64,000 nucleotides of DNA from the NCBI RefSeq assembly GCF_047030795.1, contig NZ_JBKYIC010000008.1. One strand, given 5' to 3'. Each line of letters begins with the position of its first letter. Position 1 is the stretch's first letter. Positions 17,329 to 26,706 of this stretch are shown here, piece by piece. The DNA comes from Frisingicoccus sp902471845. GTDB taxonomy: Bacteria; Bacillota; Clostridia; Lachnospirales; Lachnospiraceae. The translations under genes were made by a program, and so were the position numbers. Under the pieces are notes generated by a model. The model saw nothing but the letters and a program-made list of their open reading frames with translations. It ran no database searches and was not told the DNA's origin.

Positions 17329-18057
17329 ATGGAAAATATTTTTAAACCTTCGGCCATAGGCAGCGCGATTCGGGAGTTGATTTCGGCGATTCCGATTACT
17401 CTTGAGATTGCGGTGGTCGCTGCGGTCGTTGGTATACTCATTGGTTTCCTGCTTGCACTTTTCCGTATTAAAAAGTGGGCGGTATTGTCTCAGCTTGCGA
17501 CGCTTTATATTTCTTTTGTGCGTGGTACGCCGCTGCTGGTTCAGATTTTCTTATCTTATTATGGCATTCCGATGGTGCTGAACATGTTGAATTATGAATT
17601 CGGCACATCTTTTAGTATTAATAAAATACCAAGTATGGCATTTGTGTTTGTGGCATTTTCATTAAACGAAGCGGCTTATATGGCTGAGGCTATTCGCGCC
17701 GCGATCCTTTCGGTGGATAAAAAGGACATTGAAGCCGCCCATTCCATTGGAATGACGGGCGGGCAGACGATGCGGCGGGTGATTTTGCCTCAGGCGATGA
17801 TCGTTGCCATCCCAAACCTGGGGAATAGTCTGATCAGCCTTGTAAAATCGACTTCCCTGGCTTTTACCATTGGTGTTATGGAGATGACAGGTAAGACGAA
17901 GGTGATTGCCGGACGAAATATGCGTTTCTTTGAATCTTATATCGGATTGGCACTTTTGTACTGGGTTTTATGTATTGTGATTGAGTTTGGTATACACAAA
18001 CTGGAAAAGAAATTTAACATTATGGAAAGGAAGGTGGAAGATAGTGATCAGTCTTAA
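17329..18057 (+). CDS. Amino-acid ABC transporter permease
   Basis: 242 aa HisM/GlnP-type membrane subunit with about five transmembrane helices. The EAA loop is visible as EAAHSIGMTGGQTMRRVILPQA near residue 143, which contacts the ATPase, and FVRGTPLLVQIF near 63 is a family hallmark. The end overlaps the ATPase start by 14 bp, indicating translational coupling. Confidence 0.95.
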   Translation: MENIFKPSAIGSAIRELISAIPITLEIAVVAAVVGILIGFLLALFRIKKWAVLSQLATLYISFVRGTPLLVQIFLSYYGIPMVLNMLNYEFGTSFSINKIPSMAFVFVAFSLNEAAYMAEAIRAAILSVDKKDIEAAHSIGMTGGQTMRRVILPQAMIVAIPNLGNSLISLVKSTSLAFTIGVMEMTGKTKVIAGRNMRFFESYIGLALLYWVLCIVIEFGIHKLEKKFNIMERKVEDSDQS

Positions 18058-18781
18058 AGGGATTGAAAAATCTTTTGGCAGAAATCATGTGCTGCAGGGC
18101 GTGGATCTGACGGTGGATACGGGCGAAGTCGTTTCCATCATTGGTGCCAGCGGCAGCGGGAAATCCACATTCCTCCGTACAATTAATTTTCTGGAACCTG
18201 CGGATTCGGGGATTATTACATTGGATGATATATGTGTCGACACAAAAAAGGCGGATAAGAAAGATATTCTTGCTCTTTGCCGGAATACGGCGATGGTCTT
18301 TCAGTCTTATAATCTGTTCCGTCATCGGACAGCTTTAGAAAATGTTATGGAGGCCCTCACTGTCGTTCAGGGCAAAAGTCAGGCAGAGGCCAAAGAAATC
18401 GCCGAGGCCCAGTTGGAGCGGGTTGGCTTATCGGACCGGTTGAATTACTATCCGCATCAATTATCCGGCGGACAGCAGCAGCGTGTAGGTATTGCCAGGG
18501 CGCTGGCCATTGAACCAAAGGTGATGCTTTTGGATGAACCTACATCAGCCCTTGACCCGGAGATGGTCGGAGGCGTTTTGGATGTCATTCGTTCGATTGC
18601 TGAGCAGGGTCTGACGATGATCATTGTCACCCATGAGATGGCTTTTGCGCGGGATGTATCCGACAGAGTGGCTTTCTTTGCTGACGGAAATATTATGGAA
18701 ATCGGAACACCATCCGATATTTTTGAACATACAAAAGAAGAGAGGACGAGACAATTCCTCAAAAATATGCTTTCACATTAA
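18044..18781 (+). CDS. Amino-acid ABC transporter ATP-binding protein
   Basis: 245 aa GlnQ/HisP-type ATPase. Walker A GASGSGKST, Q-loop FQSYNLF, signature LSGGQQQRVGIARAL, Walker B VMLLDEP and switch His in VTHEM are intact. GTG at 18044 is the chosen start, with AAGGAAGGTGG upstream and inside the permease gene; the longer upstream frame is a shadow of the permease. Confidence 0.95.
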   Translation: MISLKGIEKSFGRNHVLQGVDLTVDTGEVVSIIGASGSGKSTFLRTINFLEPADSGIITLDDICVDTKKADKKDILALCRNTAMVFQSYNLFRHRTALENVMEALTVVQGKSQAEAKEIAEAQLERVGLSDRLNYYPHQLSGGQQQRVGIARALAIEPKVMLLDEPTSALDPEMVGGVLDVIRSIAEQGLTMIIVTHEMAFARDVSDRVAFFADGNIMEIGTPSDIFEHTKEERTRQFLKNMLSH

Positions 18782-18803
18782 GAATTCAAGGGAGGAAACA
18801 GGT

Positions 18804-20138
18804 ATGCGTTTTATTGTATGCGGAGATTCACTTTTTTCAAGCCGCAATCTTGTAAAACGTCTGGATAAAAAACTGGTCGACTGGTTTCAGACGGCTGATG
18901 GTGCTTTTACAAATGCAGAATTTTGTACACCGGAGCCGGAGACACCGCCAGCTTGTGGGAGGGGCTATATGACCTCGGTTCGTCCGTCCACACTGGATGA
19001 ATTTGCAGACTTAAATATCCAAATGATTGGATTTGTCAATAACCATACGGGGGATTATGGATGGCAGGGCGTATTGGATACGATGAATGCGGCTGAAAAG
19101 CGCCGTCTTATACCCTGCGGCGTTGGACGAAATCTGAAAGAAGCCCGTCTGCCGAAGTTTCTTGACACGGCCTGCGGCCGGGTGGGCATTGTGGCCACCT
19201 CATCGACTCGCTCGGAGGCTTTTGCGGCCAGCGATGACGGCGCGGGAGTAGCAGCGCGTCCGGGTTCCAATCCACTGCGATGGGGTCGGGCCTATGTGCT
19301 TCCGGATGAAATGTTTGAGCAGCTTCACCAGATTGATATCGCTCTCGGGACAAGGGAGAGTATGGACGAGGGCTGCCGGGTAGAGACCTATCCGCCTCAG
19401 GGAAATGATGCTTTTCGTTTTGGTTCTTTGTTTGAAGGCTGTCTTCAGATTGAGCGGGGGGAAAAGGCCTATGTCCGTACTTATGCAAATGAAAAAGATG
19501 CGGCCGAGGTGCTCAAAAGTATTTCAGATGCCTCGAAACGTTCTGATTTGACCATTTTCAGTCTCCATACCCATGAGGGACTTAACGAAAACTGGTATGC
19601 TTCCAGACCGCCGGAATTTATCGAGAAGATTGCACGAGAAGCCATTGACGCGGGAGCAGATGTGGTCGTGGGGCATGGCGCTCATTTTCTGCGTGGTGTG
19701 GAAATCTATCATGGAAAGCCGATTTTCTATAATCTGGGAAGCCTTTTGATGGAATTTGAGGCCGGTGAATCCATTATTGCGCCGGAAATGTATGAGAGCT
19801 ATGGCTATGATGTGGACAGTCGTCCTTCGGACCTCCATTCGAATCGGGCAAAAGATAAAAATGGGAATTTTATTGGATTTAATGCGGAACGGAGATTTTC
19901 TGAAAACTGTCTGCTTCAGATTGATCAGACTGAGAAAGGGATTTCTTTTGGACTGCTTCCGATCGATCTTTGCATGGAAGCAGACCGGGTTTTGGACCGG
20001 GGTCTTCCCAGGATAGCATCGCCGGAGGTGGCACGAATGATTGCGGCCAATCTGACCGCATACAGTGAACCGTATGGGACAAAGTTGGTTTATGATGAGA
20101 CCGATGGATTAATTCATATCCTGTCGGACGAAGCCTGA
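18804..20138 (+). CDS. CapA-family (poly-gamma-glutamate synthesis type) metallophosphatase-like protein
   Basis: 444 aa, no signal peptide. Opening FIVCGDSLFSSRNL and later NIQMIGFVNNHTGDYG, FSLHTHEG and VVVGHGAHFLRGVEIYHGKPIFYNLGS (split across 275-310) correspond to the CapA metallophosphatase blocks (Asp, Asn-His, His-x-His, Gly-His). CapA proteins act in capsule polyglutamate systems, but stand-alone cytoplasmic homologues like this have no proven role. ATG 18804 follows GGGAGG, 22 bp behind the ABC ATPase gene, so it may belong to that operon. The stop codon lies within a dispersed repeat. Confidence 0.85.
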   Translation: MRFIVCGDSLFSSRNLVKRLDKKLVDWFQTADGAFTNAEFCTPEPETPPACGRGYMTSVRPSTLDEFADLNIQMIGFVNNHTGDYGWQGVLDTMNAAEKRRLIPCGVGRNLKEARLPKFLDTACGRVGIVATSSTRSEAFAASDDGAGVAARPGSNPLRWGRAYVLPDEMFEQLHQIDIALGTRESMDEGCRVETYPPQGNDAFRFGSLFEGCLQIERGEKAYVRTYANEKDAAEVLKSISDASKRSDLTIFSLHTHEGLNENWYASRPPEFIEKIAREAIDAGADVVVGHGAHFLRGVEIYHGKPIFYNLGSLLMEFEAGESIIAPEMYESYGYDVDSRPSDLHSNRAKDKNGNFIGFNAERRFSENCLLQIDQTEKGISFGLLPIDLCMEADRVLDRGLPRIASPEVARMIAANLTAYSEPYGTKLVYDETDGLIHILSDEA

Positions 20139-20186
20139 CGGAGCGCGTCCATTGCGAAGCATTTGACATACGGTATGCCCGAATGG
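20132..20186 (+). repeat. Dispersed intergenic repeat, copy 2
   Basis: AGCCTGACGGAGCGCGTCC, 23-bp spacer, TATGCCCGAATGG. It overlaps the stop codon (TGA) of the CapA-like gene. Left box differs from copy 1 at one base. Confidence 0.7.
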
Positions 20187-20203
20187 GTATATTTTATTCT
20201 GAT

Positions 20204-20267
20204 AAAAAACCGCTGCACAAGTGGTGTTCTCCTGGCAGGGAGCATACACGAGCTGCAGCGGTTTTTT
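20204..20267. terminator. Bidirectional terminator between convergent genes
   Basis: AAAAAACCGCTGCA ... TGCAGCGGTTTTTT, stem flanked by A- and T-runs, serving the CapA-like gene (+) and the C_GCAxxG gene (-). Confidence 0.88.
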
Positions 20268-20274
20268 GTCTTTA

Positions 20275-20685
20275 CTATTTTAATTCGAGAATTTTTTCGG
20301 CAATCCGTGCGGCATCCTCGATGCATCCCGGGCAGGAACGGAGAACTTTTCCTGTTTCAACACCCTTTAAGTCGCAGCAGGCAATAGCTCCGTTTTTTTC
20401 CAGAAACTCGTTAACGATAGCGGCGGAAAGCTTGTAGGTAGCCCCTTTTGAATTTGGCTGCTCCAGGTTGGCTGAGCTGTTTTTAAAACCGGCCAGAAGG
20501 ACAGCTCCGGCGATGGCGCCGCAGGTGCCATGCATACCGCCCATACCCAGACCAAAGGCTTCTCCGGCTTTAAACATGGTTTCTTCGTCAACGCCGACCA
20601 GGTCACAGAAAGCGCAGGCAACAGATTGACAGCAATTATAATTTTTATCATGGTTTTCCAGAGCTTTGGCAATTCTGTCTGACAT
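20275..20685 (-). CDS. C_GCAxxG_C_C family redox protein
   Basis: 136 aa. The motif set naming the family is visible: NCCQSVACAF, MHGTCGAIAGAV (GCAxxG-like), ACCDLKG and SCPGC near the C-terminus. Such proteins are probably redox or metal cofactor proteins in anaerobes; function not established. The ATG lies just after the DJ-1 gene stop (2 bp), with AGGAG inside that gene's end, so the two are co-translated. Confidence 0.9.
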   Translation of the reverse strand: MSDRIAKALENHDKNYNCCQSVACAFCDLVGVDEETMFKAGEAFGLGMGGMHGTCGAIAGAVLLAGFKNSSANLEQPNSKGATYKLSAAIVNEFLEKNGAIACCDLKGVETGKVLRSCPGCIEDAARIAEKILELK

Positions 20686-20687
20686 AA

Positions 20688-21245
20688 CTATTTCTCCTTT
20701 GTATACATTACAGATTTTTTTATATCTTCCGCAGTGGCCTTGTCCGTCAGCAGGCCGATCAGTGCGGCGGCAAATTCAATGGCGGTACCCAGACCGCGGC
20801 TTGTGATAATATGTCCGTCAACAACTGCATCATCGGTTACATGGGCAGCGCCGATCAAGTCCTTTTCGAAGCCCGGATAGCAGGTTGCCTTCCGGCCTTC
20901 AAGAAAGCCCAGATGACCGAGGACCATCGGTGCGGCGCAGATAGCGCCAATATATTTCCCCTTATCATAAAAATCCTTCAATAAAGCTTTGAGCGGCTCA
21001 CAGGCATTCAGGTTACAGGTTCCCGGGGCGCCGCCCGGCAAAACCAGCATCTCCGTATCTGAAAAATCCGTGTCGGCAAAACAGGCATCTGCTGTGATAT
21101 GGATACCATGGGCACCGGTGACTTCCAGCGTATCGCTGATAGAAACGATACGGACCGGTATATCGGCACGGCGCAACAGATCGACAACAGTTAAACCTTC
21201 GATTTCTTCAAGACCCGGAGCGAAAAAAATACAAACTCGACTCAT
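20688..21245 (-). CDS. DJ-1/PfpI family protein
   Basis: 185 aa. LEEIEGLTVVDLLRRA carries the conserved Glu, VLPGGAPG precedes the nucleophile elbow, and AICAAP (Cys near residue 103) is the reactive cysteine. DJ-1 family members act as glyoxalase/deglycase-like or stress proteins; the specific activity is unknown. A promoter with -10 TATAAT (plus-strand 21286-21291) and weak -35 TTTCAA lies upstream. First gene of a two-gene operon with the C_GCAxxG protein. Confidence 0.93.
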   Translation of the reverse strand: MSRVCIFFAPGLEEIEGLTVVDLLRRADIPVRIVSISDTLEVTGAHGIHITADACFADTDFSDTEMLVLPGGAPGTCNLNACEPLKALLKDFYDKGKYIGAICAAPMVLGHLGFLEGRKATCYPGFEKDLIGAAHVTDDAVVDGHIITSRGLGTAIEFAAALIGLLTDKATAEDIKKSVMYTKEK

Positions 21246-21326
21246 GTGGTGTCACCTTCTTTCAATCATATTTTTAACTGCCCCTATTATACTATAGATT
21301 CGTGGATTTTGAAATAGAGAAAAGTG

Positions 21327-21355
21327 TTTACCAGAACTTCGTAAAATGCTATAAT
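21327..21355 (+). promoter_or_regulatory. Promoter of gdpP-rplI-dnaB
   Basis: TTTACC - 17 bp - TATAAT; divergent from the DJ-1 promoter about 40 bp away. Confidence 0.65.
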
Positions 21356-21412
21356 ATAGGGTAAGTTGCTTTTACCTATATTGATATGATTCAGAAAAAA
21401 AGAGGTAAGATA

Positions 21413-23461
21413 ATGAGAAATGATATGGAAATCAAAGGGCGTTTGAAATGGTACCTGCGATGGCCGATTATATTGAATATCATTGTTGGGGTTATGACGT
21501 TGGGCGTTACGGTGATCGACCATAAGGCAGGCGCTCTGATGGGCGTTTTTTTTCTTGTGCATCTGATATTTTCCGTCGTTGTATCCTTTTATTCCAAGCC
21601 GGCTATTATGGAGGAATTGATTAACTTTGGTCTGCAATATGGTCAGGTACAAAAAAAATTGCTTCACGAACTGGAGGTACCTTACGGGGTTCTTGACGCC
21701 ACAGGAAAATTGATGTGGGAGAATGAAGCTTTGTCAAAGCTTATTGGAAATCTGGCCGTACGGAAAAATATTCTGAGTGTATTCCCTTCGCTGGATCTGC
21801 AGAAGGTTTTGGGAATGGAAGAGAAGTGTTATTTGGAAATTGTCCATGAGGATCGGGTATACCGGACAGAATTTTGCCGGATGCATGTGGAGGATTTTGC
21901 CGAGCATAATGATCTTGTTGGTTTTGACCATCCGGAAAATCTTCTGATTGCCATGTTTATGTTTGATGAGACGGATATACGGCGATATATCCGGGAGAAT
22001 CAGGAGCAGAAACTGGTTGCCGGTATTATTTTTATTGACAATTTTGAAGAGGCCATGAACAGTACGGAAGAGGTCCGGCGGTCTCTGCTGGCAGCTCTGA
22101 TCGAGCGAAAGATTACAAAATATATGCAGTCTTATGATGCGATTATCACTAAAGTGGAAAAAGACAGATATACATTTGTGGTAAATCATAAACATATGTC
22201 AGCCATCCAATCCAGCCGTTTTTCCATTTTGGATGAAGTTCGGGAGATTAACATAGGTAATGAAATGTCTGTCACATTGTGTATCGGTGTGGGGATGAAT
22301 GCTATTTCCTATGGACAGTCCTATACATGGGCGCAGAATGCCATTGATCTGGCTCTTGGCCGCGGCGGCGATCAGGCGGTTGTTAAAGCCGGAGATAAAA
22401 TCTCCTACTATGGCGGTAAGACGAAGCAGGTGGAAAAGGGAACCCGTGTGAAAGCCCGTGTGAAGGCCCATGCTCTGAAACAGATTATCCTTGGAAAAGA
22501 TCAGGTTATCATCATGGGACATAAGATTGGCGACGTGGATTCCTTTGGTTCGGCCATTGGGGTGTATCGGGCAGCGAAATCTCTGAATAAACCGGCTCAT
22601 ATCGTTATTAATGAGATTACGACGTCGGTGCGTCCGATTATTAATAATTTTAAAAATAATCCGGATTATGAACCGGATATGTTCCTGAAAAGCAGCGAAG
22701 CAGCTGCAATTATGAACATGGAGACGGCGCTGGTCGTAGTGGATGTAAACCGTCCATCCTACACGGAAGGGCCGGAGCTTTTGAATCGGACGAAAACTGT
22801 GGTCATTCTGGACCATCACCGCCAGAGCAGCGAGTCTATTGAAAGCCCGGTATTGTCTTATATCGAGCCCTATGCTTCATCGGCCTGTGAGATGGTTGCC
22901 GAGATTTTACAGTATATTACAGATGGTGTGAAACTTCGCCCAATCGAGGCGGACGCCATGTTTGCCGGATTGATGATCGATACGAACAATTTTTCCAGCA
23001 AGACAGGGGTGCGTACCTTTGAGGCAGCTGCTTTTCTGAAAAAGAGCGGTGCGGATATTACCCGTGTCCATCTGGCTTTCAGAGACAGTATGGAAATCTA
23101 TCGGGCCCGGGCGGAAGCCGTACGTCATGCGGAAATGGATAATAATATGGCCTATGCGTCCTGCCCGGCGGAGGGCCTGGAAAGTCCGACCATCGTCGGA
23201 GCCCAAGTGGCCAATGAACTTTTAAATATTACGGGAATCAAGGCGTCCTTTGTATTTACCCGGGTGAAAGAAACGATTTATGTCAGTGCCCGTTCGATGG
23301 AGGGTGAGGATGGAATTAATGTCCAGCTTGTCATGGAACGGATCGGCGGCGGCGGTCACAGTACGATTGCCGGAGCTCAGCTTCAGAACATGACAGAAGC
23401 CCAGGGAATGGACCTTGTGAAACGGACGATAGCGAAGATGCAGAAAGAAGGAGCGATATAG
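21413..23461 (+). CDS. gdpP: Cyclic-di-AMP phosphodiesterase GdpP-like (DHH/DHHA1)
   Basis: 682 aa. Two N-terminal transmembrane helices (about 16-36, 42-62), a PAS-like domain (80-170), a degenerate GGDEF domain (170-300), a DHH domain with MGHKIGDVDSFGSAIG, VDVNRP and LDHHR, and DHHA1 with GGGGHSTIAG. The enzyme hydrolyses c-di-AMP and so affects potassium and cell-wall homeostasis. ATG 21413 follows AAGAGGTAAG; an upstream ATG at 21386 lacks a site. The stop codon abuts rplI, the gdpP-rplI-dnaB order being conserved in Firmicutes. Confidence 0.95.
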   Translation: MRNDMEIKGRLKWYLRWPIILNIIVGVMTLGVTVIDHKAGALMGVFFLVHLIFSVVVSFYSKPAIMEELINFGLQYGQVQKKLLHELEVPYGVLDATGKLMWENEALSKLIGNLAVRKNILSVFPSLDLQKVLGMEEKCYLEIVHEDRVYRTEFCRMHVEDFAEHNDLVGFDHPENLLIAMFMFDETDIRRYIRENQEQKLVAGIIFIDNFEEAMNSTEEVRRSLLAALIERKITKYMQSYDAIITKVEKDRYTFVVNHKHMSAIQSSRFSILDEVREINIGNEMSVTLCIGVGMNAISYGQSYTWAQNAIDLALGRGGDQAVVKAGDKISYYGGKTKQVEKGTRVKARVKAHALKQIILGKDQVIIMGHKIGDVDSFGSAIGVYRAAKSLNKPAHIVINEITTSVRPIINNFKNNPDYEPDMFLKSSEAAAIMNMETALVVVDVNRPSYTEGPELLNRTKTVVILDHHRQSSESIESPVLSYIEPYASSACEMVAEILQYITDGVKLRPIEADAMFAGLMIDTNNFSSKTGVRTFEAAAFLKKSGADITRVHLAFRDSMEIYRARAEAVRHAEMDNNMAYASCPAEGLESPTIVGAQVANELLNITGIKASFVFTRVKETIYVSARSMEGEDGINVQLVMERIGGGGHSTIAGAQLQNMTEAQGMDLVKRTIAKMQKEGAI

Positions 23462-23908
23462 ATGAAAGTTATTTTATTAGAAGATGTAAAGAGCCTTGGT
23501 AAGAAAGGTGAACTTGTAGAGGTTAATGAAGGTTATGCAAGAAACTTTATCTTAAAGAAAAAACTTGGTCTGGAAGCAACAGCCAAGAATATGAATGATC
23601 TGAAACTGAAAAAGGCAAATGAAGAGAAAATTGCCAAAGAGCAGCTTGAAGCAGCGAAAGTATTTGCTGAGGAATTAAAAGAAAAAGTTGTTACCGTATC
23701 CATTAAAACCGGCGAAGGCGGACGGGTATTCGGTTCGATTTCAACGAAAGAGATTGCCGCGGCGGCGAAAGCTCAGCTCAATCTGGATATTGATAAGAAA
23801 AAGCTGAATCTGCAGGAGCCGATTCGTATGGTCGGTACGGTCATTGTGCCTTATAAGGTACATCCGAAGGTAACAGGAGAATTGAAAGTGAAGGTTGTGG
23901 AGGCCTGA
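23462..23908 (+). CDS. rplI: 50S ribosomal protein L9
   Basis: 148 aa. MKVILLEDVKSLGKKGE and VNEGYARNFILKKKLG are the N-domain signature; a long Lys/Glu-rich helix links to the C-domain. It starts immediately after the gdpP stop and ends 1 bp before dnaB, so the three genes are tightly coupled. Confidence 0.98.
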   Translation: MKVILLEDVKSLGKKGELVEVNEGYARNFILKKKLGLEATAKNMNDLKLKKANEEKIAKEQLEAAKVFAEELKEKVVTVSIKTGEGGRVFGSISTKEIAAAAKAQLNLDIDKKKLNLQEPIRMVGTVIVPYKVHPKVTGELKVKVVEA

Positions 23909-23909
23909 T

Positions 23910-25250
23910 ATGGCGATGGATGAAGCGTTGATCAAGAGAATATTACCGCACAGTGATGAGGCGGAACGGGCTGTTATCGGTTCTATGCTGATGGATGCGG
24001 ATGCTATTGTGACAGCTTCGGAGATGATCACCGGCGATGATTTTTACCAGAGACAGTATGGAATTCTCTTTGACGTGATGACGGAGCTGTACGGGGGAGA
24101 TAAGCCGGTAGATTTGGTCACGCTGCAAGAGCGACTGAAGAAAAAGGATGTGCCGCCGGAACTGACCAGTGTAGAGTTTATCAGCGGCATTTTAAATGAT
24201 GTGCCGACTTCAGCGAATATAAAGCACTATGCACAGACTGTGGCGGAAAAGGCTCTTCTGCGCCGGATGATACGGACAAATGAAGAGATTGCCAATACCT
24301 GCTATCTTGGAAAGGAGCCTGTGGACCAGATTTTGGAGGATACGGAAAAGAAGATTTTCGATCTGCTCCAGAAAAAAAGTTCCGATGACTTTGTACCTAT
24401 CCGGGATGTGGTATTAAATGTCATTGACAAGATCGAACTGGCGGCGAAACACAAAGGCACGGTCACCGGACTGGCTACCGGATTTTATGATCTGGACTAT
24501 AAGACATCCGGTTTTCAGCCGTCGGATTTAATTCTGGTGGCGGCCAGACCATCCATGGGAAAAACAGCGTTTGTTTTGAATCTGGCTCAGTATATTGCCG
24601 TGAAAAATAAAGTGCCGACAGCCATATTCAGTTTGGAAATGTCGAAGGATCAGCTCGTCAATCGTTTGCTTTCTATGGAGTCAAAAGTAGATTCTCAGTT
24701 GATTCGTACCGGTAATCTGAGCGCCAATGATTGGGAAAAGCTTATTGAAAGTGCCGGCGATATAAGTAAAGCGCCCCTGATCATTGATGATACCCCTGGA
24801 ATTTCCATTTCAGAGCTGCGTTCCAAATGCCGGAAGTTTAAGCTTGAAAATGATCTGGGACTGGTCATTATCGATTATCTTCAGCTCATGAGTGGCGGAA
24901 GCAAACGGACGGATTCAAGACAGCAGGAGATATCCGAAATTTCCCGTTCATTAAAAGCTTTAGCCAGAGAGATTAACGCACCGGTTATTGCACTGTCTCA
25001 GCTTTCACGAGCCTGTGAGACCCGGCCGGATCATAGGCCGATTTTGTCCGATTTACGTGAATCCGGGGCCATAGAGCAGGATGCGGATGTGGTAATGTTC
25101 ATCTACAGAGATGATTATTATAATAAAGATACGGATAAGAAGAATATTTCCGAGATTATCATTGCGAAACAGCGTAATGGCCCGATTGGAACGGTAGAAC
25201 TGGTGTGGCTTCCGAATTACACGAAGTTTGCCAATAAATCAAAAAAATAA
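23910..25250 (+). CDS. dnaB: Replicative DNA helicase DnaB
   Basis: 446 aa, full length. N-terminal primase-interaction domain (LPHSDEAERAVIGSML), RecA-like domain with Walker A ARPSMGKTAF, Walker B LVIIDYLQLM and the arginine finger region SDLRESGAIEQDADVV. It unwinds the fork as a hexamer. ATG 23910 has GGAGG 6-7 nt upstream inside rplI. Confidence 0.98.
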   Translation: MAMDEALIKRILPHSDEAERAVIGSMLMDADAIVTASEMITGDDFYQRQYGILFDVMTELYGGDKPVDLVTLQERLKKKDVPPELTSVEFISGILNDVPTSANIKHYAQTVAEKALLRRMIRTNEEIANTCYLGKEPVDQILEDTEKKIFDLLQKKSSDDFVPIRDVVLNVIDKIELAAKHKGTVTGLATGFYDLDYKTSGFQPSDLILVAARPSMGKTAFVLNLAQYIAVKNKVPTAIFSLEMSKDQLVNRLLSMESKVDSQLIRTGNLSANDWEKLIESAGDISKAPLIIDDTPGISISELRSKCRKFKLENDLGLVIIDYLQLMSGGSKRTDSRQQEISEISRSLKALAREINAPVIALSQLSRACETRPDHRPILSDLRESGAIEQDADVVMFIYRDDYYNKDTDKKNISEIIIAKQRNGPIGTVELVWLPNYTKFANKSKK

Positions 25251-25278
25251 AATAGCGCATATTTCGGCGTATATTAAG

Positions 25279-25308
25279 CCGGTCACGAATAATGTGACCG
25301 GTTTTTTT
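25279..25308 (+). terminator. Terminator after dnaB
   Basis: CCGGTCAC/GTGACCGG stem with 7-nt loop and seven T. Confidence 0.92.
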
Positions 25309-25351
25309 ATTTTTCGAAAGGCTGGTGTCGATAAGTTGTTAGGGCATAAAA

Positions 25352-25379
25352 TTGAAATATTCCGGGGGTTTGCTATAAT
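25352..25379 (+). promoter_or_regulatory. Promoter of MerR-family gene
   Basis: TTGAAA - 16 bp - TATAAT. No long (19-20 bp) MerR-type spacer. Confidence 0.75.
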
Positions 25380-25419
25380 TTGATTGTTAGATAACGAGAA
25401 GGTTAAGTGGAGGTATTCT

Positions 25420-26169
25420 ATGGAAGAAATGCGATACACAATATCGGATGCAGCAAAAATGGTGAAGGTTGAATCTCATGTACTCCGGTACTGGGAGGAC
25501 GAGCTGTCACTGGACATACCAAGGAATGAAATGGGCCATCGTTATTATACACAGCGGGAAATCGATGTATTTTGCCAAATACGGGCGTTAAAGGACAGGG
25601 GATTTCAGTTGAAAGCGATAAAAGATGTTCTGGAGATCATGTTTGAGGAAGAAAAAGACACGAAGATTATCTCGCTGAATAATGTACGGCAAAATTTTGG
25701 AGAGCCGGAAGAAAAATCTAAGAAAGTTGAAGAAAAGACTCAGAGAACAGAGGAGAAGGTTAAAAAGATCGAAGAAAAGGTGCAGAATCCGGAGGGAAAA
25801 GCCGTAAAAGAAACGGTGACGGAACTGGCAAAGGTAGAAAAGACAGAGGAACCTGTCGCTGTTACGGTAAGTCCTGCGGAGAAGATGAGCCATTTTAAAT
25901 ACATAATGGATGGTATCGTGTCTCAGGCACTTCAGGCGAATAACCTGAAATTGGAAGAGTCAATTGCACGCCAGGTAACTGAACGACTGATGCGGGAGAT
26001 GGATGTTATGGAGCAGGAACGGGAGCAAAGAGAGGAAATGCGTTTCAGAAAGCTGGATGAAGCCATTCGGGGAAGACAGCGGGGATATCAGGAAGCGGCC
26101 GCGGCGAAGCTTCCGCCATATACACCGACCAAAATGCATAAAAGGCATTTCAGTCTGTTCCGCAGATAA
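25420..26169 (+). CDS. MerR-like DNA-binding protein with charged coiled-coil linker
   Basis: 249 aa. N-terminal MerR helix-turn-helix (YTISDAAKMVKVESHVLRYW, GHRYYTQREIDVF, KDRGFQLKAIKDVLE). Residues about 95-150 are a low-complexity Glu/Lys linker with imperfect repeats of the form KVEEKTQR/TEEKVKK/IEEKVQN, followed by an amphipathic helix rich in Glu/Arg. No effector domain for metals or drugs. Related proteins occur widely in Lachnospiraceae, function unknown. ATG 25420 follows GGAGG. Monocistronic. Confidence 0.85.
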   Translation: MEEMRYTISDAAKMVKVESHVLRYWEDELSLDIPRNEMGHRYYTQREIDVFCQIRALKDRGFQLKAIKDVLEIMFEEEKDTKIISLNNVRQNFGEPEEKSKKVEEKTQRTEEKVKKIEEKVQNPEGKAVKETVTELAKVEKTEEPVAVTVSPAEKMSHFKYIMDGIVSQALQANNLKLEESIARQVTERLMREMDVMEQEREQREEMRFRKLDEAIRGRQRGYQEAAAAKLPPYTPTKMHKRHFSLFRR

Positions 26170-26242
26170 AAAAATAATTTTGAGAATGCAGGGAGAGGGC
26201 GCTCGGAAGGCCGCAGGTGACCGGAAGAGCGTCCTAAAAAAA

Positions 26243-26279
26243 TAAGGTGCTTACGGAAAAACCGAAGCACCTTACTTTT
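26243..26279. terminator. Bidirectional terminator between MerR gene and ferredoxin gene
   Basis: TAAGGTGCTTACGG/CCGAAGCACCTTA with short A-rich loop and CTTTTT tail. An additional 8-bp structure (GGGCGCTC/GAGCGTCC) lies at about 26199-26234 without a T-tract. Confidence 0.8.
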
Positions 26280-26292
26280 TATTCTTTTAGAA

Positions 26293-26466
26293 TTAATCAG
26301 CCTGAGAAATAGCGCCTGTAGGACATGTTCCTGCGCAAGTACCGCAATCGATGCAGTCATCAGCTTTGATTTCGTATTTTCCATCGCCTTCAACGATAGC
26401 GCCTACTGGACATTCGCCAGCGCAAGCACCACAGGAAACACAATCAGAAGAAATTACATATGCCAT
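26293..26466 (-). CDS. 2[4Fe-4S] ferredoxin
   Basis: 57 aa clostridial ferredoxin with two CxxCxxCxxxCP clusters (CVSCGACAGECP and CIDCGTCAGTCP), electron carrier of anaerobic metabolism. The start MAYVISSDC at 26466 follows AAGGAGGTAAC; an upstream in-frame ATG has no site. Own promoter (plus-strand 26526-26555) and terminator. Confidence 0.98.
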   Translation of the reverse strand: MAYVISSDCVSCGACAGECPVGAIVEGDGKYEIKADDCIDCGTCAGTCPTGAISQAD

Positions 26467-26525
26467 GATAGTTACCTCCTTATAAGTATGATAAATCAAT
26501 TAGTACTGTTAAGTTGTACGACCTT

Positions 26526-26555
26526 ATTGTAATACAAAAGGCACCGGTTAGACAA
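26526..26555 (-). promoter_or_regulatory. Promoter of ferredoxin gene
   Basis: On the minus strand TTGTCT - 18 bp - TACAAT. Confidence 0.65.
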
Positions 26556-26641
26556 GCATAACATGATAGATCAATGATATAATTTATCATTTAGCTAAAT
26601 AATTGAGAATATTTGGAAAATAGGCAGGAATGATTGAGGAC

Positions 26642-26670
26642 TTGCAAAGCCAGAGATAATGTATTATAAT
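26642..26670 (+). promoter_or_regulatory. Promoter of DUF1858 gene
   Basis: TTGCAA - 17 bp - TATAAT. Confidence 0.78.
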
Positions 26671-26706
26671 AAGCAATGATTAAAATTTCAGAAGGAGGAC
26701 TTTGAA